Source: Stromatinia cepivora
Taxonomy: Eukaryota > Ascomycota > Leotiomycetes > Helotiales > Sclerotiniaceae
Length of the DNA: 64,000 nt
NCBI GenBank assembly: GCA_014898415.1
Contig: RCTD01000004.1
Location: forward strand, 619,001-683,000
Direction: 5' to 3'
The first letter of the stretch is position 1, and every line of letters starts with the position of its first letter. Below the pieces are notes generated by a model, which ran no database searches, had not been told where the DNA came from, and worked only from the letters and a program-made list of their open reading frames with translations. The position numbers and the translations under genes are program-made. Below are positions 57,985-64,000 of this stretch, in pieces.

Positions 57985-58439
57985 ATATTAAATATTGAAA
58001 TTTCGATTTTCAATTTATATATAATTTATATATAAATTTAAAAAGTATAAAATTCTTGAATAACTTTTTCATAAAAATAATCAAAAATAAACTATTGATT
58101 TTTTTAGAAATCCTTGAATTATATTATATAAAATGAATTAAATTATTATATATAATAATTTATAAATAATCTTTTATTGATATTTATATTTTATTTTATA
58201 TAAAATTCTATATAAAATTTTATATAAATAATTTTTCAATTAATAATAAAACATTATTTACAAATGAGAATTTTTTAACACTAGATTCATTTTATATAAT
58301 ATAATTTAAGGATTCTATCAAAATTTATAATTTATTTTTAATTATTTTTATTAAAAAGTTATTCAAAGGTTTTATTACTTTTTTAATTTATATATAAATT
58401 ATATACAAATTAAAACTTCGAAAATTCGATCTTTAATAT
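57985..58439. repeat. AT-rich foldback with about 155-bp arms
   Basis: Left arm 57985-58139 and right arm 58284-58439 are imperfect reverse complements over their whole length; clear shared blocks are TATATAATTTATATATAAATT, GAATAACTTTTT and CCTTRAATTATATTATATAA. The central 144 bases are also AT-rich. No target duplication identified. Could be a decayed foldback transposon or a pair of oppositely inserted, RIP-decayed copies. Confidence 0.65.
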
Positions 58440-59505
58440 CTTGACGAGAAAAATCGTGAAAAATTTAAAATTTTCAATATTAATTCGAATTTATATAATG
58501 AATTTCTAATCAAAATTTCATTTAATTATATTTAAAAATACAAAAATGGTGATTTTTTGATATAAATAATAATCGGAAACTAAAGTAGTTAATTTATTTA
58601 TAATAATATTTTTTTCTTTTATTTATAAAGATTAATAAAGAAAGTATTATAAAATATATTAAAAAACGATTATATTCTTTCTTATCTATAGAAACTTTTT
58701 GAAAATTTATATAATAAAAACTAATCAATTAAAATATTATAAAAAAGAATTTAAAGAATATAAAATATTATTAAAATCTAATATATATTTTATTAATATA
58801 GTTATAACTTTATAATATCCTTTTATAAATTTAAATAATTTTAATAAATACTCTTTTCTATACTTCTTTTATAATTATTCTAAATCTATTATAATTTATA
58901 TTATTCTTTAAATAATAACCCTATATCCATTTCTGTAAACAGGAGGCTTATGAATGCCGATGGTTTTCACATAATATTTTCTTGACGACTAGGGGCAAAC
59001 AAATCATGAGGTTATGGTGATGGATGATGATCATCGGACCGTTAATTTTCTTTCAAAATCTGGCTTGGAATGCCAGTGTTGGAATTAATGTACATTACCC
59101 AAAAGTTACTTCATAATGCGATGTGCCGCGCTATCATGTGCGGAGCTATCACAATGTCAAATTTGGTGTGTTTTCTCCCAGATTCAATGCAAATTGGGGA
59201 TATAATGTGCAGGATCAATATGCATCAACTACGGAGCAGTCTAGCCAACAAGGTATTCGAGTAAGCTTTCAGGGAATCTGTAATGGCTATTGTTTTGATC
59301 CCTGTGCGCAGCATCAAATCCTACTTCACGATGTTCTTCATCTCACTTACCCCAGTCCGCTGTTAACGTATTCCCTTCTCAAAAAGTTGGCTATATGCAG
59401 AGATCACACTAGGCCCCCTGATCGCCAGGTACTCTATGGAGTGCCGAAGGAGTGGAGCGGGCTATCCTCGCTTGGAACGCTTCGGAAAGTGCCAAAGAGA
59501 ATTAC
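58440..59505. other. AT-rich stretch, then normal-composition intergenic
   Basis: 58440-58930 continues the AT-rich island. From about 58930 normal composition returns. A plus frame at 59123-59551 (142 codons) is not recognisable and is interrupted by the next element. Confidence 0.45.
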
Positions 59506-59507
59506 TA

Positions 59508-59806
59508 CAGTAAAACTTGTTTATACCGGATCGAAAAATTCGACCAGGTAATTTATGTAAAAATTTATGAATTTTATGAAAATATATTCAAACATTTTGA
59601 TTCCGGACCCCGATATTTTTCAGAATATTCACATGATAGTATTTTGCTATATTATAATTACCGGATTTTCATCAAATAACTCGTCCGGTAGTCTGGTATA
59701 TGCAAAAAATCCGGTATTTCCATACAAAATTCGATGGAATCGGGAAATATTTCCGGTATATCCAAGTATCCGGTATAATTCAGTCCGGTATAAACAAGTT
59801 TTACTG
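59508..59806. mobile_element. TA-flanked MITE, 299 bp, pogo/Fot1-type ends
   Basis: Ends CAGTAAAACTTGTTTATACCGGA on the left (59508-59530) and the same sequence inverted on the right (to 59806), identical over at least 23 bp, with TA on both sides (59506-59507, 59807-59808). Inside, the short motif TCCGGTA or its variants recurs at least eight times, mostly toward the right end. CAGTARAAC ends and the TA target are typical of pogo/Fot1-like elements; there is no coding frame. Confidence 0.85.
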
Positions 59807-59808
59807 TA

Positions 59809-62800
59809 GTCAAAGTGCTATGATTTGTATCCAATCAAAATTGACAAGACGAGGTTGCAAATGCTGGTTTGATAAAGCTTAGAACGTAATTCACATTCAC
59901 CAACGTTAGACAAGCAACATAACAGTTGTATTACAGGAATACAGCCCACTTCTGCGTTATACTGGCTCTGCTTAGCATAATCTCCTACCTCTTTCTACAA
60001 TTTTGTCTCAGAATTGACACCTCCGAGTAAGAGGAGGGGAACCCACAAAAGCCTGCTTTTGGCTATGAGCGAAATGACGGAGTGTATGCGACGGCTAAGG
60101 TGAACGGGCTAACTTACTTCATCGAGACGCAACTCATAACCGACAACTAGATATACAGCCCTCTCTTTACCGAAGTGTCTGTCTGCCGACTGAGGGCCCC
60201 GAAGATGTTATGGCTTCAGAGCATGTGATAGCACACCAGATATAATATGCAACTACCGTTCCGAGCTTCTATCAAAAAAGGATCCAACCAAGAGCAACTG
60301 CCATCCTTTAGCTCTCTTTGAATCGACCGTTCAGGATTTACTTGCAGCATTGCACAATTTGAATGCATACATTCAATCCCTGAGCTGCTGAACGTTAGGG
60401 GCAGCGCGCCAATCACTATTTTCGCTACCGAAAGGAACCGCCTGGTATTCGGGTTCGTAAAGAAGCACAGCCGTAGGCCTACGAGCGCCCCCCACTCGAT
60501 CCACCGCCCCACCCACTCTACATCACCAAGGATTGAGTGGGGGGGCTTGTAGGCATGCGATTATATCCCATAAACCATGGAATAATATGAAGGACACCGA
60601 TGTTAGATAGTCAAGACTACCATCCACAACATAATATTGTATTTTGATTCAAGATGCTGGCAATTAAACATTCAAAGTTCCTACACAAACCGTTTGGATG
60701 GCTACTAACATTCCACTCGGCGGCCAGGTTCGGAACAGTCCGAACTTCGGCAATGTCAGCGCCTATTTGATAGTATTCTTGGTAGTAGAGGGCGTGTAGA
60801 AAGCGCGATGGCTCAATTAGATGTGAGTACTAACAAAAAGCTAGATTCAGTGCTTGGATGTTGCCTGTAAATTATATCAACTACGGTCATTTAAGGTGGG
60901 ATTACCAAAACCTCAGTTATATTCATGCATCCCTTAACTTCAACATCTTCAGTCATCTAACGGTTTTGATTGATAAAAAATCATCACATACAACGATAAT
61001 CGGTATAAATTTCGAAGGAACATTCCACTTACTCAATTGGGAAAGATTTTTCTGTTTCGATGCTCAAACGTTATAGAGATATCTTCTACCAAGTGTCTCC
61101 TGCACTCGATCACTACTAAGAAACAAACATACACACACGCACGCACGCACACCTTCCTTCCTCCCTGAATACTTTGCCCCAATATAGATCTCGTACCATG
61201 CCGATCTCGATATGAATAAACGAAAGGTCTCGACACAAATACTTTGGATAAACGCAGTTGCCGATTTAATCATTCAAGATCGTTTCGTATGCGAATTTGT
61301 CGTCATTGGAACGAAACGAGTAACTTGCATGTTCTAGACTTTCCATCGTTATTAGCAATGCAACGTGATAGATCGTTCGCTTTAATCCTCACACGGATCT
61401 CAACACATTCATAATGCAATCTCTCGTACTTCCATATCATCGATCAGCATCAACGGATGCAGAAAGAATCACAAAGATTACCAATTCACATACAATAGTT
61501 TAGCTTGGAAAAATGGCAAGGTAGAAAACGAGGGTACTTTATCCGGCAATCAACTCCATGAACATTAGAAACTATATTGACATTCCCAAAAGGTCTCGGG
61601 CGCACCATAATCCGCACAACTTGCATATTACACGAGCAGGGCGCCTTGTCAGTCAATATGATGTCGCCGATTGAGATATTTGCCAGCATACAAACCGAGC
61701 CGACAGGCTAGGGGTTGCCGAATGTCCTTGCCGTATACCTTCAACATTACTGCTTTCAACTTCTAATGCGTATGCCGCGTCATATCATCAACTTTGCCAC
61801 TAATGGTATCTCCACTAATGTCAAGCTGCCATCATCTAGCCAAATACACCAACTTGTCAACCAAGTATGCCTTCCTCGAAACCACGAAATTCATGAAAGA
61901 CACCATAGTTTCATTCTCATACGACAGCTTTTAGGCCCGCTGATCTCAAATTGAATGCATCTACAGGCATGACAAACTATCCGTGATGAACTCTTCCCCG
62001 CTTTAGCAATCGACAGACATTCACCTATTCATCGAGTGTCAATATACTTCCCTCTATCAAAATATATCTCGCCATCGACCTTTCGTTACTTCCACGGATG
62101 ACTAGCACTCAATGTTGCTCATTATGGTATCCTGATGAGGGGAAAATACGAAGTTAGGCAGGGAATTAAGCTAGGTTTCGATAGATGCTGTGTTTTCTTC
62201 TGGATAAGAGACGTGCATCGTTCAGCTGAGGGTACTAAACTTTAGTTGGCCATCTACGTAAATAATCTACAAAGCAGGATGGGTCAATTGGGAACGAGAC
62301 AGTGCTATCAACGTTTGGCTTGTCTGTGACAGGATCCTGGAGTTAGCACTACCATTGCGACAACACTGTGCAGCGAAAGCCGATAAAAGAACTATTTCTA
62401 TGGACGGCATAGCCAGCCCCTCAGCCCTGCCAACTGATCACAGGCGATGTCAATGTACAATACCGTTGGACCAGCTTTTTTGGCCGCCGGTTTGGGTTTA
62501 GCTGGATGTGCAAGAGTTAGTAAGAGTTTAATAGACGGCATATAAAGGCGCTAAAAAGTTCTTCAGGGGAAGAGGCGTTCACGCCCACGAAGGTTTGAGG
62601 ATATACCTGGCCTTATTAAGAAAATCCCATGCCGGTATGGGATACATTCATTACTAACTTGGACAATGAACAATATATGACAGGGAATGGAAAGTTCTTC
62701 CACGTGTGAGAGGCGGGAAGCGCTCGGCTTGCGTGCTAGTGTCTCACGCCATTACTGTCAATGATATTTGTAACTTATCCATGGGTTCCACGCCAGTGGA

Positions 62801-64000
62801 GCAGCCAAGTCGTCCTTTATGGTATACTCCGCACCAGACAGTACCATTAATCGCATTTCATGATAAACTCGCATCATTTCTCCTTCAATCACCTTACTCC
62901 CTGTCAAACCTTCTGCAGTGGCAATAGTCCAAGAACACTTGAGCACTTGAATGAAAACGGCACATCCAACTACCGATCCCTACCAAGCTGTCGCCACAAT
63001 CATCCCAAGGCGTTGTCATATCCCTATCCAGCTGCTATCCCGCCATTCCCAAACACCGGCAGGCCATCCCGAAGGAGCAACCCTTCAATGACCGAAATAT
63101 CGGGCACGGATCCATATTCCTGGTATCTGTTTCTCATTTCGGAAGACACCAACATGTTAGTTCATTTAGCCAACCAGAATATTCATATCAAATGCTGCAT
63201 CCATCGACTTCCTTGTTCGAAAGACGTTCAAAATGGTTTTTGATCGCCGGTCATATGCACTTTGACTTCTAAATCATGATTAATCGGGGAAAATATTTTC
63301 GCCGCCCCCAATACTTCCCTCCTCCCTTCCAAGATATTGGAGGTCATCCGAGTCCGTGGGATCTGGTATAGAAGGGTGCTGCGAGATGCGGGGAGGTGAT
63401 CGTATCCATTTTCCAATAATCCATTGCATGTCTTTTTTTGTGACAATGAAGTATGCAATACAAGTATCTATTAGTCACTGAGATCATCGCATAACATGGA
63501 TATGTATCCCATTTCAAGTTTAAACCAGGAAGAGAAGAGCTGAGGATATATGCGCTTAGGACCCCTGTTCTGTTGCACGTTCCACAAAGATGTTTAGGGG
63601 GGAGAAGAAGGATTTCGCTTATGGACGGGGTGCACAAAGTGCATGAAGATCTTGGTTTACTGCGGGATTTTAGGTGGGTTTGTATGGGGTGAATATGACT
63701 GTGCGTATGTGATGCTTTTTGGGATTATTGATGCGCAGTGGGTTATGGATGGGTGGATTTTTGAAGATCTGTTGAAGGGTGGTGATCGGGATGATTGAGT
63801 GGGGTTGTGGAAATATTGGTCGTGACGATTATATGCGACGGGGAAGTTGGGGGGTGAATTAGTTGTGCAATATTTTTATTTTATTTTATTTTTTATTATT
63901 TTCAACATCTCCAATACTTGCATCCAATACATACGACGTAGAAGATCTGTGAGAATCAAAAAAAAATTGGAAGGAATTTTGATGAAATTTACAAAGTAGA
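59809..64000. other. Long gene-poor stretch to the right edge
   Basis: No gene recognised in over 4 kb. Short frames have no signal peptide, domain or plausible splice partners that I can identify. The last 350 bases are G/T-rich on the plus strand, like the left edge of the window. Confidence 0.45.
61131..61152. repeat. Microsatellite (AC)n-(GCAC)n
   Basis: ACACACACGCACGCACGCAC followed by AC; simple repeat. Confidence 0.95.

Noticed and set aside
60216..60512. 98-codon minus frame
   Set aside because: No recognisable motif, no conserved-looking pattern and no splice partner.
62450..62650. Weak resemblance to the N-terminal half of a Tim14/Pam18-like protein (FLAAGLGLAG, then GAKKFFRGRG)
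   Set aside because: No J-domain HPD motif follows and the two pieces are in different frames without clear splice sites.
1..64000. A secondary-metabolite cluster around the P450 and the Zn2Cys6 regulator
   Set aside because: No synthase, transporter or tailoring enzyme lies near; the P450 and the regulator are 27 kb apart with unrelated genes between.
1..64000. CRISPR arrays, operons or bacterial islands
   Set aside because: All real genes are intron-bearing or fungus-specific; tandem repeats found lack spacer-repeat structure.

Overview
The window looks like nuclear DNA of a filamentous ascomycete, most likely a leotiomycete of the Botrytis/Sclerotinia kind (inferred from gene families and style, not from a database match). 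Reasons: protein genes split by 48-85 nt introns with GTAWGT donors, CTAAC-like branch sites and YAG acceptors; fungus-specific families (DUF3433 membrane protein, Zn2Cys6 regulator, DUF7924-like protein, FSH1-type hydrolase, CYP58-like P450, histidine-rich LEA-like protein); gene-sparse spacing; and AT-rich islands of decayed transposons with C-to-T/G-to-A decay suggestive of RIP.

Layout. 1-14 kb: a 551-bp hAT-like miniature element, a four-helix-type membrane protein (minus), a complete 8-exon cytochrome P450 (plus) tail to tail with a 7-coding-block DUF3433 gene region (six exons, minus), then a decayed Tc1/mariner transposon with TA target sites. 14-32 kb: the gene-rich core, with a small secreted protein, a cysteine-rich single-pass surface protein with a long serine-rich tail, an FSH1 serine hydrolase, a large conserved membrane protein, a 909-residue histidine-rich repeat protein, and, divergent from it, a DUF7924-like gene. 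32-38 kb: a TA-flanked MITE and a Zn2Cys6 regulator whose zinc cluster is assembled from two microexons of 13 and 10 nt. 39.5-43.6 kb: an AT-rich island made of two nested, non-coding LTR elements, each with equal-length LTRs and a 5-bp target duplication. 44-52 kb: an F-box/LRR-like protein, a PaiB-type FMN-binding protein gene with one in-frame TGA, and a two-finger C2H2 regulator resembling conidiation factors. 52-64 kb: almost gene-free, with three further TA-flanked inverted-repeat elements, a long AT-rich foldback and one possible 57-residue cysteine-rich protein.

There is no sign of a metabolic cluster: the P450 has no biosynthetic partner beside it. The unity of the region is in its transposon content: I can place eight or nine non-autonomous or decayed elements by their terminal repeats and target duplications, five of them with no coding capacity at all. 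The most checkable biological oddities are the single nonsense codon at a conserved tryptophan of an otherwise open PaiB-type gene, and the microexon architecture of the zinc-cluster gene. All gene models were built by hand from reading frames and splice signals; every multi-exon model closes in frame, but none is backed by transcripts.
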